From: Paenibacillus profundus
Lineage (GTDB): Bacteria > Bacillota > Bacilli > Paenibacillales > Paenibacillaceae
DNA: 64,000 bases
Direction of reading: 5' to 3'
NCBI RefSeq assembly: GCF_021369635.1
Contig: NZ_JAJNBZ010000024.1
Span: forward strand, 1 to 64,000
Shown here: piece by piece, positions 7,646-17,117 of the stretch
Layout of the letters: each line of letters begins with the position of its first letter
Position numbering within the stretch: the first letter of the stretch is position 1
Notes under the pieces: generated by a model
The model's database searches: none
Seen by the model: only the letters and a program-made list of their open reading frames with translations
Told to the model about the DNA's origin: nothing
Translations under genes and position numbers: made by a program

Positions 7646-8188
7646 TTACGCTTTCTGAAATGCGTTATCCTCGAACGGATGGGCAATCCAGCCTTCGGTC
7701 TCAATAAATAAACGTACTGCGACGATTTGCCGGTTCTCCATGAGCGTAAAGTAATGCGGCTTACTTTCGGGAACAGAAATGACATCGCCTGCCTCAAGTA
7801 TTACGTCCATGTAGCCTATATCATCGCTGCCTTTAATGATGAATATGCCGTTGCCGGCTGTGATGGCACGTACTTCGTCCTCAGTATGCGTATGAAGCTG
7901 TTCAAACTTCTTCAACAGCTCCTCAATGTTGGGCGTAGCATCAGATAGAGAAATCAAATCCCAGGTCTGATAACCTCTGCGCGCGGCCAAGTCGCGGATT
8001 TCTTCTTCATACGTACGCAAAATGACTTGCTTCTCTTCATCGGTCAACACAAATTTCTCGCGAAGTGCTTCGTCTAATTTGTTATGATCCCAATGCTCGT
8101 ATAATACGCCTTGAACGGTCAAAAAAGAGCGAACGTTCTCTTCACCAGTGATCAATTCATTCGTGTTTCGGATTCGAATCTGTGCCAT
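7646..8188 (-). CDS. mtnD: Acireductone dioxygenase
   Basis: The 180-residue cupin carries the metal-binding motif HTHTEDEVR (His-x-His-x4-Glu) and the later ligand in KPHYF. It is the step of the methionine salvage pathway that oxidises acireductone; the iron form yields the ketoacid precursor of methionine and formate. The size matches the family. It is transcribed away from metH across a 163-base gap, which pairs methionine salvage with methionine synthesis. No SAM riboswitch was seen in the gap. The other salvage genes are not in the window. Confidence 0.93.
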   Translation of the reverse strand: MAQIRIRNTNELITGEENVRSFLTVQGVLYEHWDHNKLDEALREKFVLTDEEKQVILRTYEEEIRDLAARRGYQTWDLISLSDATPNIEELLKKFEQLHTHTEDEVRAITAGNGIFIIKGSDDIGYMDVILEAGDVISVPESKPHYFTLMENRQIVAVRLFIETEGWIAHPFEDNAFQKA

Positions 8189-8351
8189 GCCAATCCCTCG
8201 TTTCCCTGCCGATATTTATTATTTCGTATTATATTACAGAGGAAATGAATGGGCAAGAAACAATTTACAATGGAGGACATGCGATCCTTTCCTAATTGGT
8301 CCACATCTGTTAAACTAGGTTCTAACATTTAGATAGAGGGTGGGCAGAGGG

Positions 8352-11300
8352 ATGAGGAAACCAACTTTACAAGAACGACTTCAAGAACGAATTCTCATTT
8401 TAGATGGTGCCATGGGGACGATGATCCAGCAGGCTGACTTAACTCCGGATGATTTCGGGGGCGAGCATTTGGATGGTTGCAATGAAATGCTCGTGTTGAC
8501 TCGTCCTGATGTTATTTCACGAATACACGAACAATACCTCGAAGCAGGCGCTGATATTTTGGAGACCAACACGTTCGGAGCGACTAGTGTCGTATTAGCC
8601 GAATATGATCTTCAAGACCGAGCTCGTGAGTTGAACGTGGCAGCAGCGAAGCTCGCGGTGGAAGCTGCGGCCAGATACAGCACGCCGGAATGGCCACGCT
8701 ATGTAGCGGGCGCGATGGGACCTACGACCAAGACATTGTCGGTGACAGGCGGAATCACGTTCGATATGTTGATTGACAGCTATTATGAAGAGGCTGTGGC
8801 ACTCATTGAAACGGGTGTGGATGCGTTACTATTAGAAACTTCTCAAGATACGCTCAATGTGAAAGCAGGTTCTATTGCGATTCAACGGGCCTTTGAAGCG
8901 ACGGGCAAGACTTTGCCGCTAATGATTTCCGGCACGATTGAACCGATGGGGACGACGCTCGCAGGTCAGAACATTGAATCATTTTATATTTCATTGGAGC
9001 ATCTGAAGCCAATTTCGATCGGTCTGAACTGTGCGACAGGTCCGGAGTTCATGCGCGACCATTTACGTACGTTAGCATCAATTGCCAAGTCTGCCGTGAG
9101 CTGTTACCCGAACGCGGGTCTGCCGGACGAGAATGGACTCTACCATGAGTCGCCGGATTCGCTGGCACGGAAGATTGCCTCGTTTGCCGAGCAGGGCTGG
9201 CTGAACATTGCGGGCGGATGCTGCGGTACGACACCAGAACATATTCGAGCGCTGTCTGAGGCGTTAAGCCAATATCAGCCTCGTACGAACTATGGTGAGC
9301 ATCCCCCGGCCGTATCCGGTATCGATACCGTCTATATTGAAAATGAAGGCCGTCCATATATGGTCGGTGAACGGACGAACGTTCTCGGTTCACGCAAGTT
9401 CAAACGATTGATCGCTGAAGGTAAGATTGAAGAGGCGGCGGAAATCGCCCGAGCCCAAGTGAAGAGCGGCGCGCACGTCATTGACGTCTGTGTGCAAGAC
9501 CCTGATCGGGATGAAGCTGTCGATATGGAGATCTTCTTGCAAGAAGTTGTGAAGAAGGTGAAAGTACCGCTCGTCATTGATACGACCGACTCGAAAGTGC
9601 TTGAGCTCGCGTTGAAGCATACGCAAGGCAAAGCGATTATTAACTCCGTTAACTTAGAGGATGGGTTAGATAAATTCGAGCAGGTAGTCCCGCTCGTACA
9701 TCTATATGGCGCTGCTCTTGTCGTTGGAACGATCGATGAACGAGGCCAAGCGATTACACGTGAGGACAAGTTAGAAGTAGCAAAGCGATCTTATCATATA
9801 TTGGTAGATGACTTCGGGATACAGCCTGAAGATATTATTTTCGACCCGTTGGTATTCCCTGTAGGTACCGGTGACGAGCAATATATCGGTTCTGCGAAAG
9901 AAACGATTGAGGGAATTCGGATCATAAAACAAGCGCTGCCGCGCTGTCAAACGGTACTAGGTGTCAGCAATGTATCGTTCGGACTGCCGGAAGCTGGCCG
10001 TGAAGTGCTGAACTCCGTCTTCTTGTACGAATGTACGAGAGCGGGACTAGATTATGCTATCGTGAACACAGAGAAGGTTGAACGATACGCCTCTATACCG
10101 GACCATGAACGTAAGCTTGCAGAAGCACTCTTATATGAGACGAATGATGACACGTTAGCTGCCTTTGTAGCGGCATTCCGGAACCGCAAGGTGGAGAAGA
10201 AAGAGAAGACCAACAATTTGCCGCTTGAAGAGCGTCTCGCTTCATACGTGGTAGAAGGGACGAAGGAAGGACTTATTCCCGACTTAACCGAGGCGTTAAC
10301 TAAATATAGTTCACTCCAAATCATTAACGGTCCGCTGATGAAGGGAATGGAAGAAGTCGGCCGGTTGTTCAACAATAATGAACTTATCGTTGCCGAGGTG
10401 CTGCAAAGTGCGGAAGTGATGAAAGCGTCGGTCTCCTTCCTTGAGCCGTACATGGAGAAGAACGAGTCCGCTGTCAAAGGAAAGATATTGCTGGCGACAG
10501 TCAAGGGCGATGTGCATGATATCGGGAAAAACCTTGTGGAAATTATTCTTGCGAACAATGGTTATCATATCGTCAATTTGGGCATCAAAGTACCGCCGGA
10601 ACAATTGATTGAAGCATACCGCAAGGAGAAGCCGGACGCGATTGGACTGTCAGGTCTGCTCGTAAAATCAGCTCAACAGATGGTCATCACGGCCCAGGAT
10701 TTGCGCAATGCCGGTATCGACGTCCCGATTATGGTCGGAGGAGCTGCGCTTACGCGCAAGTTTACCAAAAATCGCATCAGTCCGGAATATGACGGCCTTG
10801 TGCTGTATGCGAAGGATGCGATGGAAGGTCTTGACTTGGCGAACAAGCTAATGGACGTTAGTGAACGACAGCGGCTCGTCAGCGAATTGCGTGCGCACAA
10901 GGAACGGCTTGCGCGTGAAGAGGAGGAGCACACGAAGCTGCCTAAGCTGACGCGTGCGGTTCGATCCGCAATCAAGGAAGCGCCCGTATATCTCCCGCCG
11001 GATCTGGAACGGCACGTACTGCGGAATATTCCGATTCCGCAAGTCGTTCCATATGTGAACATGCAGATGCTGCTCGGGCATCACCTTGGTCTGAAAGGAT
11101 CGGTGGAGCAGCGGCTGCGGGAACAAGATCCGAAGACTGTGGAGCTAAAGGAAACAGTCGATCAAATATTGGTTGAAGGGGCTCAGGATGGTGTACTGCA
11201 AGCGAATGCGATGTATCGCTTTTTCCCGGCACAATCCGAAGGGGACTCGATCCATGTTTACAATCCGGAAAATAATAATGAGGTTCTGCATACCTTTACA

Positions 11301-11789
11301 TTCCCGAGACAACAGGTGGAACCGTATTTGTGCTTAGCCGACTTCCTGCGAACCAAAGATAGCGGTATGATGGACTATGTCGGATTCCTCGTTGTCACCG
11401 CGGGCAAAAACGTGCGTGAGCGTGCGGAGGAATGGAAGGAGCAAGGTCAGTATTTGCGCCTGCACGCGCTGCAAGCTGTTGCCTTGGAACTTGCTGAAGG
11501 GCTCGCGGAACGCATTCACCACATGATGCGCGAAGTGTGGGGCATTCCAGACCCAGAAGAGATGACGATGAAGGAACGATTCGGAGCAAGATACCAAGGG
11601 GTACGTGTTTCCTTCGGTTATCCGGCCTGTCCGAATCTGGAGGATCAAGAACCGCTTTTCCGCTTGATGCAGCCAGAGGACATCGGTGTGCAGTTGACGG
11701 AAGGCTGTATGATGGAACCGGAAGCATCGGTAACCGCAATGGTGTTCGCCCATCCTCAGGGGCAATATTTTAACGTGGATAAAGCATAA
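8352..11789 (+). CDS. metH: Cobalamin-dependent methionine synthase
   Basis: The 1145-residue protein transfers a methyl group from methyltetrahydrofolate to homocysteine through cobalamin. Domain order is complete: homocysteine-binding (about 1-310, ILDGAMGTMIQ and zinc ligands GLNCATGP and GGCCGTT), pterin-binding (about 335-600, ERTNVLGSRKF), the B12 cap and Rossmann domain (about 630-860, with DVHDIGKN giving the axial His and later SGLLVKS), and the reactivation domain (about 870-1145, FGYPACPN). An in-frame GTG at 8340 is an alternative start, but the ATG has the better-placed AGAGGG. The cytosolic enzyme needs B12 and SAM for reactivation. Confidence 0.97.
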   Translation: MRKPTLQERLQERILILDGAMGTMIQQADLTPDDFGGEHLDGCNEMLVLTRPDVISRIHEQYLEAGADILETNTFGATSVVLAEYDLQDRARELNVAAAKLAVEAAARYSTPEWPRYVAGAMGPTTKTLSVTGGITFDMLIDSYYEEAVALIETGVDALLLETSQDTLNVKAGSIAIQRAFEATGKTLPLMISGTIEPMGTTLAGQNIESFYISLEHLKPISIGLNCATGPEFMRDHLRTLASIAKSAVSCYPNAGLPDENGLYHESPDSLARKIASFAEQGWLNIAGGCCGTTPEHIRALSEALSQYQPRTNYGEHPPAVSGIDTVYIENEGRPYMVGERTNVLGSRKFKRLIAEGKIEEAAEIARAQVKSGAHVIDVCVQDPDRDEAVDMEIFLQEVVKKVKVPLVIDTTDSKVLELALKHTQGKAIINSVNLEDGLDKFEQVVPLVHLYGAALVVGTIDERGQAITREDKLEVAKRSYHILVDDFGIQPEDIIFDPLVFPVGTGDEQYIGSAKETIEGIRIIKQALPRCQTVLGVSNVSFGLPEAGREVLNSVFLYECTRAGLDYAIVNTEKVERYASIPDHERKLAEALLYETNDDTLAAFVAAFRNRKVEKKEKTNNLPLEERLASYVVEGTKEGLIPDLTEALTKYSSLQIINGPLMKGMEEVGRLFNNNELIVAEVLQSAEVMKASVSFLEPYMEKNESAVKGKILLATVKGDVHDIGKNLVEIILANNGYHIVNLGIKVPPEQLIEAYRKEKPDAIGLSGLLVKSAQQMVITAQDLRNAGIDVPIMVGGAALTRKFTKNRISPEYDGLVLYAKDAMEGLDLANKLMDVSERQRLVSELRAHKERLAREEEEHTKLPKLTRAVRSAIKEAPVYLPPDLERHVLRNIPIPQVVPYVNMQMLLGHHLGLKGSVEQRLREQDPKTVELKETVDQILVEGAQDGVLQANAMYRFFPAQSEGDSIHVYNPENNNEVLHTFTFPRQQVEPYLCLADFLRTKDSGMMDYVGFLVVTAGKNVRERAEEWKEQGQYLRLHALQAVALELAEGLAERIHHMMREVWGIPDPEEMTMKERFGARYQGVRVSFGYPACPNLEDQEPLFRLMQPEDIGVQLTEGCMMEPEASVTAMVFAHPQGQYFNVDKA

Positions 11790-11807
11790 TATATATAGAT
11801 TCGTTGA

Positions 11808-11851
11808 AAGCTCCGCATCACCAACAGAAATGGTGGTGCGGAGGCTTTTTT
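11808..11851 (+). terminator. Intrinsic terminator after metH
   Basis: AGCTCCGCATCACCA pairs with TGGTGGTGCGGAGGCT and is followed by six T. Confidence 0.92.
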
Positions 11852-11950
11852 CATCAATGATATTTCGAGGTTAAAGAAATAATGACAAAGCTACAGTATT
11901 AATGTAGTTTAATATTAATGGAGATTATAGATTAGGAAGTGTAATGAGAC

Positions 11951-12871
11951 ATGGATATCTATTTCTTGGGAACAGGGGCCGGCATGCCGACGACGCGCCG
12001 GAATGTCAGTAGTATGGCGTTGCGCCTCTATGAAGAGCGAGGTTCGTTCTGGATGTTCGATTGTGGAGAAGGAACGCAGCATCAAGTTCTCCGCAGTCCT
12101 CTTAAGCTGGGCAAATGTGAATTCATTTTCATTACCCATTTGCATGGCGACCATCTATTCGGCCTGCCTGGATTGTTGTCAAGCCGGGCTTATCAGGGCG
12201 GAGTCACTCCTCTGACTGTATTCGGTCCGAAAGGGTTAAAGAAGTTCATACATACCACATTCGCCGTAAGCGCAACACAGTTGCCTTATGAATTGCGCAT
12301 TCAAGAAATTGAACCGGGTGTAATTTGGTCGGATGATCAATTCACGGTCACCGCACTTCCGCTTGAGCACCGGGTCCTGTCCTTTGGTTATCGTGTGCAA
12401 GAGAAAGATCGACCAGGAAAGCTTAAGTTCGAACTGCTGCAGCAGAAAGGAATTCCACCGGGGCCGATGTACGGCAAGCTGAAGCGAGGAGAGGATATCG
12501 AGCTGCCGAACGGAGAGCTTGTCTTCGCGGCTTCGGTAGTAGGTGCGCCGATTCCTGGACGCTCTGTCGCGATATTGGGTGATACCCGTCCATGCGACAA
12601 TGCCGTCCGGCTGGCACGCAATGTGGATTTGTTCGTTCATGAGGCTACATTTCTGGAGGATAAGAAGGATAATGCCCATGATTTCGGCCACAGTACAGCA
12701 AAGCAGGCGGCAACCGCCGCCAAGAACGCTCATGCGAAGAAGCTTGCACTGACTCACTTCAGTTCGCGTTACAAAGAAGACGAAGTGATGGAGCAATTGC
12801 TTGCCGAAGCGAAGGAAGTGTTTCCAAATACGGTGTTAGCTGATGAACATACGGTCATTACAACAACTTAA
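11951..12871 (+). CDS. rnz: Ribonuclease Z
   Basis: The 306-residue metallo-beta-lactamase-fold enzyme removes 3' trailers from tRNA precursors. It starts MDIYFLGTGAGMPTTRRN, has the zinc motif THLHGDHLFGLPG (HxHxDH), LGDTRPCDN for the bridging Asp, HEATF and a late LTHFSSRY with the last His ligand. The flexible-arm region (GIPPGPMYGKLKRGED) typical of the short RNase Z form is present. The length matches family members from Bacillus. It is followed after 99 bases by yfhP. Confidence 0.95.
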   Translation: MDIYFLGTGAGMPTTRRNVSSMALRLYEERGSFWMFDCGEGTQHQVLRSPLKLGKCEFIFITHLHGDHLFGLPGLLSSRAYQGGVTPLTVFGPKGLKKFIHTTFAVSATQLPYELRIQEIEPGVIWSDDQFTVTALPLEHRVLSFGYRVQEKDRPGKLKFELLQQKGIPPGPMYGKLKRGEDIELPNGELVFAASVVGAPIPGRSVAILGDTRPCDNAVRLARNVDLFVHEATFLEDKKDNAHDFGHSTAKQAATAAKNAHAKKLALTHFSSRYKEDEVMEQLLAEAKEVFPNTVLADEHTVITTT

Positions 12872-12970
12872 TATATATCCGACTTTCTGATAACGATTGT
12901 GAGGTACCCTCTTCTTAGTCCAAATAAGTCACCGATTCTGGAAGACCAGAGGAGACGAGGAGGAGAAGAA

Positions 12971-13966
12971 ATGGATACCGCAAGTCACTTATTGTTCGGA
13001 GTCACGTTGGCTGGCGCCGCATGCTTGCATCCTCAAATAGCGGAGCATCCGCAGCTGTTCGGTGCAGTTCTGGCTGCGACACTTATCGGTTCACATGCGC
13101 CGGACTTTGACACCGTTACAAGGCTGCGGAGCTATGCAGCATATTTACGGCATCATCGAGGCTTGACGCATGCTGTTCCCGCTTGGTTCATATGGCCGCT
13201 TGTCATTGCGCTTCCGTTGTCATCCCTATTTCACGTATGGGAATCTTGGCCGATAGTCGCTCTGTGGACATTCATCGCGGTGATGTTCCACGTTGGTTTA
13301 GACTGGTTAAACGCGTATGGCGTTCAAGCCGCTCTTCCCTTCACGTCCAAGTGGCTGCATAAAGATGTGCTCTGTCTGTTCGATCCCGTTCTGTTTGGTA
13401 TTCATATGGCTGTGTTGAGCAGTTGGTTGTGGCTTGATAGGCAAGGAGCTTCATCGCTGTTTGCAGCTGCTTACGCTTTAACCTTCCTTTATATATTATG
13501 GCGTTGGGGGACGTGTTCTAGGGTGCTGCAGCAGCTCCGAATGCAATTCCCAGGTGCGCTGCATCATCAACTGATTCCCGATCTTAGCCTATGCCGATGG
13601 CAATATGTAGTGGAGACGGAAGATTGTTATTCGACCGGATGGGTAATCCAAGCTTCTCCTTTATCCATGTGCACACCGCTTCGTTTTGATTTTCATGCCC
13701 GATACGAGAAATCGTTCTCTCTGAATCCAATCATTGAGCGCACTCTGGCAACGGACGGAGTGAGAGCTTTTCACGGATTTGCCGAACGCGTCGTGGTGCA
13801 TGCTCAGCAGTGGAAGGACGGATATAAGGTCGTGTGGAATGATGTTCGCTTCTGGCATCGGCGTGGATTGCCGTTTGGTGTGGAAGTCGAACTCGATGAG
13901 CAGTTGAATGTCGTGAAGACGAAGTTGGGATGGAGTAAGAAAGGATGGGAGCCGCCTTACGTGTAG
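12971..13966 (+). CDS. yfhP: YfhP-type membrane-bound metal-dependent hydrolase
   Basis: The ATG at 12971 follows AGGAGGAGAAGAA; the longer frame from 12899 has no such site. The 331-residue product begins MDTASHLLFGVTLAG, followed by GSHAPDFDTV and HHRGLTHAVPAW, the His/Asp pattern of the LexA-binding inner-membrane hydrolase group to which YfhP belongs. Four or five hydrophobic segments fill residues about 20-190, and a soluble C-terminal domain follows. Size and layout match Bacillus YfhP, reported as a negative regulator of yfhO; no yfhO is visible here. Substrate unknown. Confidence 0.8.
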   Translation: MDTASHLLFGVTLAGAACLHPQIAEHPQLFGAVLAATLIGSHAPDFDTVTRLRSYAAYLRHHRGLTHAVPAWFIWPLVIALPLSSLFHVWESWPIVALWTFIAVMFHVGLDWLNAYGVQAALPFTSKWLHKDVLCLFDPVLFGIHMAVLSSWLWLDRQGASSLFAAAYALTFLYILWRWGTCSRVLQQLRMQFPGALHHQLIPDLSLCRWQYVVETEDCYSTGWVIQASPLSMCTPLRFDFHARYEKSFSLNPIIERTLATDGVRAFHGFAERVVVHAQQWKDGYKVVWNDVRFWHRRGLPFGVEVELDEQLNVVKTKLGWSKKGWEPPYV

Positions 13967-13976
13967 GGAATACAGC

Positions 13977-14004
13977 GGAAACGGAGCAATCCGTTTCTTT
14001 TTGT
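13977..14004 (+). terminator. Intrinsic terminator after yfhP
   Basis: GAAACGGA pairs with TCCGTTTC around a short GCAA loop and is followed by a T run. Confidence 0.8.
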
Positions 14005-14086
14005 TTCCCCAAAATAGTTTCCCGGGAAAGCGCAGGACTTGACAAAACATACGTTGTCCGACGTGGAATGGTGCGCAGAACCTTCA

Positions 14087-14120
14087 TTTCGACGACAACT
14101 GTCGTCGCACGGCGTCGAAA
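14087..14120. promoter_or_regulatory. Nested inverted repeats before the oxidoreductase gene
   Basis: A perfect CGACGAC-AACT-GTCGTCG dyad (14090-14107) lies inside a larger TTTCGACG/CGTCGAAA pair (14087-14120). The two pairings are mutually exclusive. It lies about 130 bases before the next start codon and could be an operator or an RNA switch-like leader. No known motif was recognised. Confidence 0.35.
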
Positions 14121-14248
14121 CAAGAAATCGACTTATGATAACAAGTGTTGCAAGCACGGAAACGGTTCTTTACAATGGATCAAAGTTAAGCATTTCCCAA
14201 AAATGCGTCTACATAAATGTGAAGGGAAAAAGAAAGGTGGAGCCTTTT

Positions 14249-15334
14249 ATGAATACACTTGGATTTTCCGTTGTCGGATTCGGTACGATAGCGAAGACGC
14301 ATATGGTTGCATTGCGGACGATGCCGATTATCAAATCGTTGCCTGTAACGCCAGTGCTGGCATCTCTTGTCACTCGAAGACCGGAGCAAGTCGGAGCGCA
14401 AGCCGCGCAGATCGGATTTACACATGTGACTTCTTCCTTGGAAGAAGCGTTGCAGCAAGCGGGCACGGATGTGGTGAGCATCTGCACGCCGAACGCGCTG
14501 CATGCCGAACAGGTCCGGATGGCGATGAAGCATAACAAGGCGATCTATTGCGAGAAGCCAGTAACGGAGAGCGCACAGGCTACGGGAGCGTTATTGGAAG
14601 AAGTGCCGCCGCAATATCCGCAGCAGCTTGCGTTTGTATACCGCTATCATCCGGCAGTGCTGCGCATTCGCGCCTGGCTGCAAGAAGGCATTATCGGGGA
14701 TGTGCTGCAGTGTAAGATGGCGTATATGCGTTCGGGATATTTAAATGAAAATAGACCATACAGCTGGCGGTTAAGCGATACATTGTCTGGAGGAGGGGCC
14801 ATTACCGATATCGGCGTGCATGCACTCGATTTAGTTCGTCTTTGGTTCGGCGAGTTCGCTCATATTGATGGCCGCACAGAGACGTTCATTCCGAGCCGTC
14901 TGAAAACTGCAGGTTCGGAAGAACGGGTGGACGTTCACGTCGATGATTGGGCGGTAATGAACTTCCGGATGGAAGAGGGCGTGCGCGGTCTTGTGGAAGT
15001 GTCACGAATCGCTTATGGTGCCGATGCGTTCCGAATCGATATCGTTGGTACGAAAGGCAGCATCACCTGTGACTTGGAACGCGATAAAAAGCCGACACTC
15101 CATCTATTAAACGGCAGCATGCAAGCGACGCCGGAACCGGACAGCCTATATTTGCTGCCAGACGAGAAGGCGACGATGGGTATTTTTCAAGATTGTCATT
15201 TCGGTGCGCTGCATCACTTTATTTTGCGCCTATCCGGTGATGAACGGTGGTCGGATCTAGCACCGACGCTTGCGGATGGATATGCAGTTGAGCGTTGGGT
15301 TGATTATGTTATCGAGTCTTCTCCAGCTAAGTAA
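14249..15334 (+). CDS. Gfo/Idh/MocA-family oxidoreductase
   Basis: The ATG at 14249 is used because GGTGGAG lies before it and the product starts with the Rossmann motif (LGFSVVGFGTIAKTHM); the frame is open further upstream but without protein-like sequence. The 361-residue product shows the family signature CEKPVTES (catalytic-loop Lys), the strand IGDVLQCKM, and GGGAITDIGVHALDLVR of the C-terminal substrate domain. Such enzymes use NAD(P) to oxidise or reduce sugars or inositols, or serve trehalose/sugar degradation. The neighbours do not identify the substrate. Confidence 0.88.
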   Translation: MNTLGFSVVGFGTIAKTHMVALRTMPIIKSLPVTPVLASLVTRRPEQVGAQAAQIGFTHVTSSLEEALQQAGTDVVSICTPNALHAEQVRMAMKHNKAIYCEKPVTESAQATGALLEEVPPQYPQQLAFVYRYHPAVLRIRAWLQEGIIGDVLQCKMAYMRSGYLNENRPYSWRLSDTLSGGGAITDIGVHALDLVRLWFGEFAHIDGRTETFIPSRLKTAGSEERVDVHVDDWAVMNFRMEEGVRGLVEVSRIAYGADAFRIDIVGTKGSITCDLERDKKPTLHLLNGSMQATPEPDSLYLLPDEKATMGIFQDCHFGALHHFILRLSGDERWSDLAPTLADGYAVERWVDYVIESSPAK

Positions 15335-15370
15335 GTCAACCATGGGCAAGAAAGGAAAGTGAAGTCATTT

Positions 15371-16207
15371 ATGAACAGTCGTAATCATCACCGTATTTGT
15401 GCATTTATCGATTTGGACGGGACAATGTATCACGGTTCCACGAAGGTGGAGGGCGCGGATCGATTGATTGCCACGCTGCAGGAACTGCAAGTTCCTTATC
15501 TGTTCGTGACGAATAACTCTTCTCGCACGCCGGAAGATGTGGCTAAGCTGCTGCAAGGGTTTGGAATACCTGCAAATCCTCAAGATGTACTCACGTCTGC
15601 TCAAGCTGCTGCATCGTATATTCAGATGAAACATTCGGATAAACTTGTATTTATGGTAGGAGAGCAAGGCTTGCAGCAAGCATTAACCGAAGCGGGAATT
15701 CGATGGACCGATGATGTAAATGAAGTGTGGGAGCAATGTATCGGTGTCGTCGTGCAAGGAATAGACCACCAGTTCTCATACGCTAAGCTCGAAGCCGCAT
15801 CTTGCGCTATCCGCAAGGGTGCAGTTTCGATTTTAACCAATCCTGACGTAATGCTGCCATCCGACAGGGGATTCTCCCCCGGAGCCGGCACGATCGGTGC
15901 TGCCGTGCAGGCAGCTTCAGGCGTTGAACCGATTATTATCGGCAAGCCGAGCGAGTTAATTATGAAAGTGGCGTTGGAGCGAATGCAATGTGAGGCGGCC
16001 GATGCCATTGTCGTTGGTGATAATATGATGACGGATATGTTGGCAGGAGTGAATGCTGGCTGCCGCACAGCGCTTGTCTTTACTGGATTAACGACGCCAT
16101 CCAATCTGGACGAATATAAAGAACGATCCGGTGTAATTCCGGATGTTGTCTGTCACGACATGGAGGAAATGCGTCAATGGTTTATAGACGCAGTGAACCA
16201 ACAATAA
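15371..16207 (+). CDS. HAD-IIA family phosphatase, NagD-like
   Basis: The product (278 residues from ATG 15371; an in-frame GTG at 15359 is an alternative) begins with the nucleophile motif AFIDLDGTMYHG and continues with FVTNNSSRTPEDVA, typical of the HAD-IIA group (NagD, AraL, p-nitrophenylphosphatase type). The C2 cap lies between, and GDNMMTDMLAGVNAG is motif IV. It dephosphorylates small phosphates in the cytosol; the natural substrate is unknown. It is the first gene of a run that continues into DNA-repair-like genes 43 bases downstream. Confidence 0.87.
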   Translation: MNSRNHHRICAFIDLDGTMYHGSTKVEGADRLIATLQELQVPYLFVTNNSSRTPEDVAKLLQGFGIPANPQDVLTSAQAAASYIQMKHSDKLVFMVGEQGLQQALTEAGIRWTDDVNEVWEQCIGVVVQGIDHQFSYAKLEAASCAIRKGAVSILTNPDVMLPSDRGFSPGAGTIGAAVQAASGVEPIIIGKPSELIMKVALERMQCEAADAIVVGDNMMTDMLAGVNAGCRTALVFTGLTTPSNLDEYKERSGVIPDVVCHDMEEMRQWFIDAVNQQ

Positions 16208-16250
16208 TTCACGACATATATCATCATGTGAACAGGAAGGAAGATGCTCG

Positions 16251-17117
16251 ATGCCGGAAATTCCGGAAATCGAAGGGTACCGCAAGCAACTGGAGCAGCA
16301 TGTGGTTGGACAGCGTATACGCGATCTGCACGTACAGCGGGATTCTTGGTTAAATACAGCGCTTGAAGCTATGAAGGACGGTGTGATCGGCCGTCAAATC
16401 CTGTACGTTGAACGTAGAGGAACGGATTTGATTTTTCATTTGGATGATGGTCGGCGTTTGCTGCTTCGCACAGCTCAAGGAAGTCATTTGCACATGGAGC
16501 AACGTTTCGATGAAGCGCAGCCAGACGTGCGAACGACAGCAGATGGCATCCATAAGGAGCAGTTGTCGCTTACGACCGATAATGCCATCGTGACGATTCA
16601 TAGTGCGCGTACAGGGCAATTTCTGTGGCTTACTGCTAAAGAGCTGGACGAACAGCAAAAAGAACAAGGCCCTGACCCGCTATCACGTCATTTGACGCCA
16701 GAGCGATTCAAGAAGCTCTTTGCGAAGCGCCGTTCCGCATTGAAAACGGCTTTAATGAACCCGAATATTATCGTCGGCATCGACAGCCGTTTTGCCGATG
16801 ATATTGCTTTTGCGGCACGGTTGCGTCCATCCATCCGTATGGATCTACTTCAGGATGATGATTGGGATCGCTTGTACCACGCTATGGTAAATGTGCTGCA
16901 AGGAGCGATTGAACAGGGTGAAAATGGAACGGCGAACGTACAGTGCCTAACTGCCGACACTCAAAACGCTGGGGAAGAACTGGATAAATCGATTCACGGC
17001 AAGGCGGGGGAACCTTGTCCGTGCTGCGGCACATTGATACAGGAAATGCTGATTCAGCGTCGGCCTGCCTATTATTGTCCGCAGTGCCAACCGGAAATTC
17101 CTCCGAATGAGCAATAA
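16251..17117 (+). CDS. Divergent Fpg/Nei-family DNA glycosylase-like protein
   Basis: The 288-residue product keeps the N-terminal Pro-Glu of Fpg/Nei enzymes (MPEIPEIEGYRKQL), the helix-two-turn-helix region (residues about 150-215) and a C-terminal zinc finger (CPCC ... YYCPQCQ). Two hallmarks differ: the usual GxGNxYxxE segment reads GIDSRFADDIAF, and the usual R-G-K loop Lys appears replaced (RRGTDLI). It may therefore recognise another lesion or be catalytically altered. True MutM would excise 8-oxoguanine. Its 3' end overlaps the endonuclease IV-like gene by 11 bases, so the two are translated together and probably act in one base-excision pathway. Confidence 0.8.
   Translation: MPEIPEIEGYRKQLEQHVVGQRIRDLHVQRDSWLNTALEAMKDGVIGRQILYVERRGTDLIFHLDDGRRLLLRTAQGSHLHMEQRFDEAQPDVRTTADGIHKEQLSLTTDNAIVTIHSARTGQFLWLTAKELDEQQKEQGPDPLSRHLTPERFKKLFAKRRSALKTALMNPNIIVGIDSRFADDIAFAARLRPSIRMDLLQDDDWDRLYHAMVNVLQGAIEQGENGTANVQCLTADTQNAGEELDKSIHGKAGEPCPCCGTLIQEMLIQRRPAYYCPQCQPEIPPNEQ

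Noticed and set aside
8189-8351. A SAM (S-box) riboswitch between mtnD and metH
   Set aside because: Methionine genes in this group often carry one, but neither strand shows the conserved S-box core, and the gap is too short for an aptamer plus terminator for each gene.
13945-14535. A 196-codon plus frame across the start of the oxidoreductase
   Set aside because: It overlaps the real gene in another frame and has no family motifs. The Gfo/Idh/MocA frame has the Rossmann start and a ribosome site.
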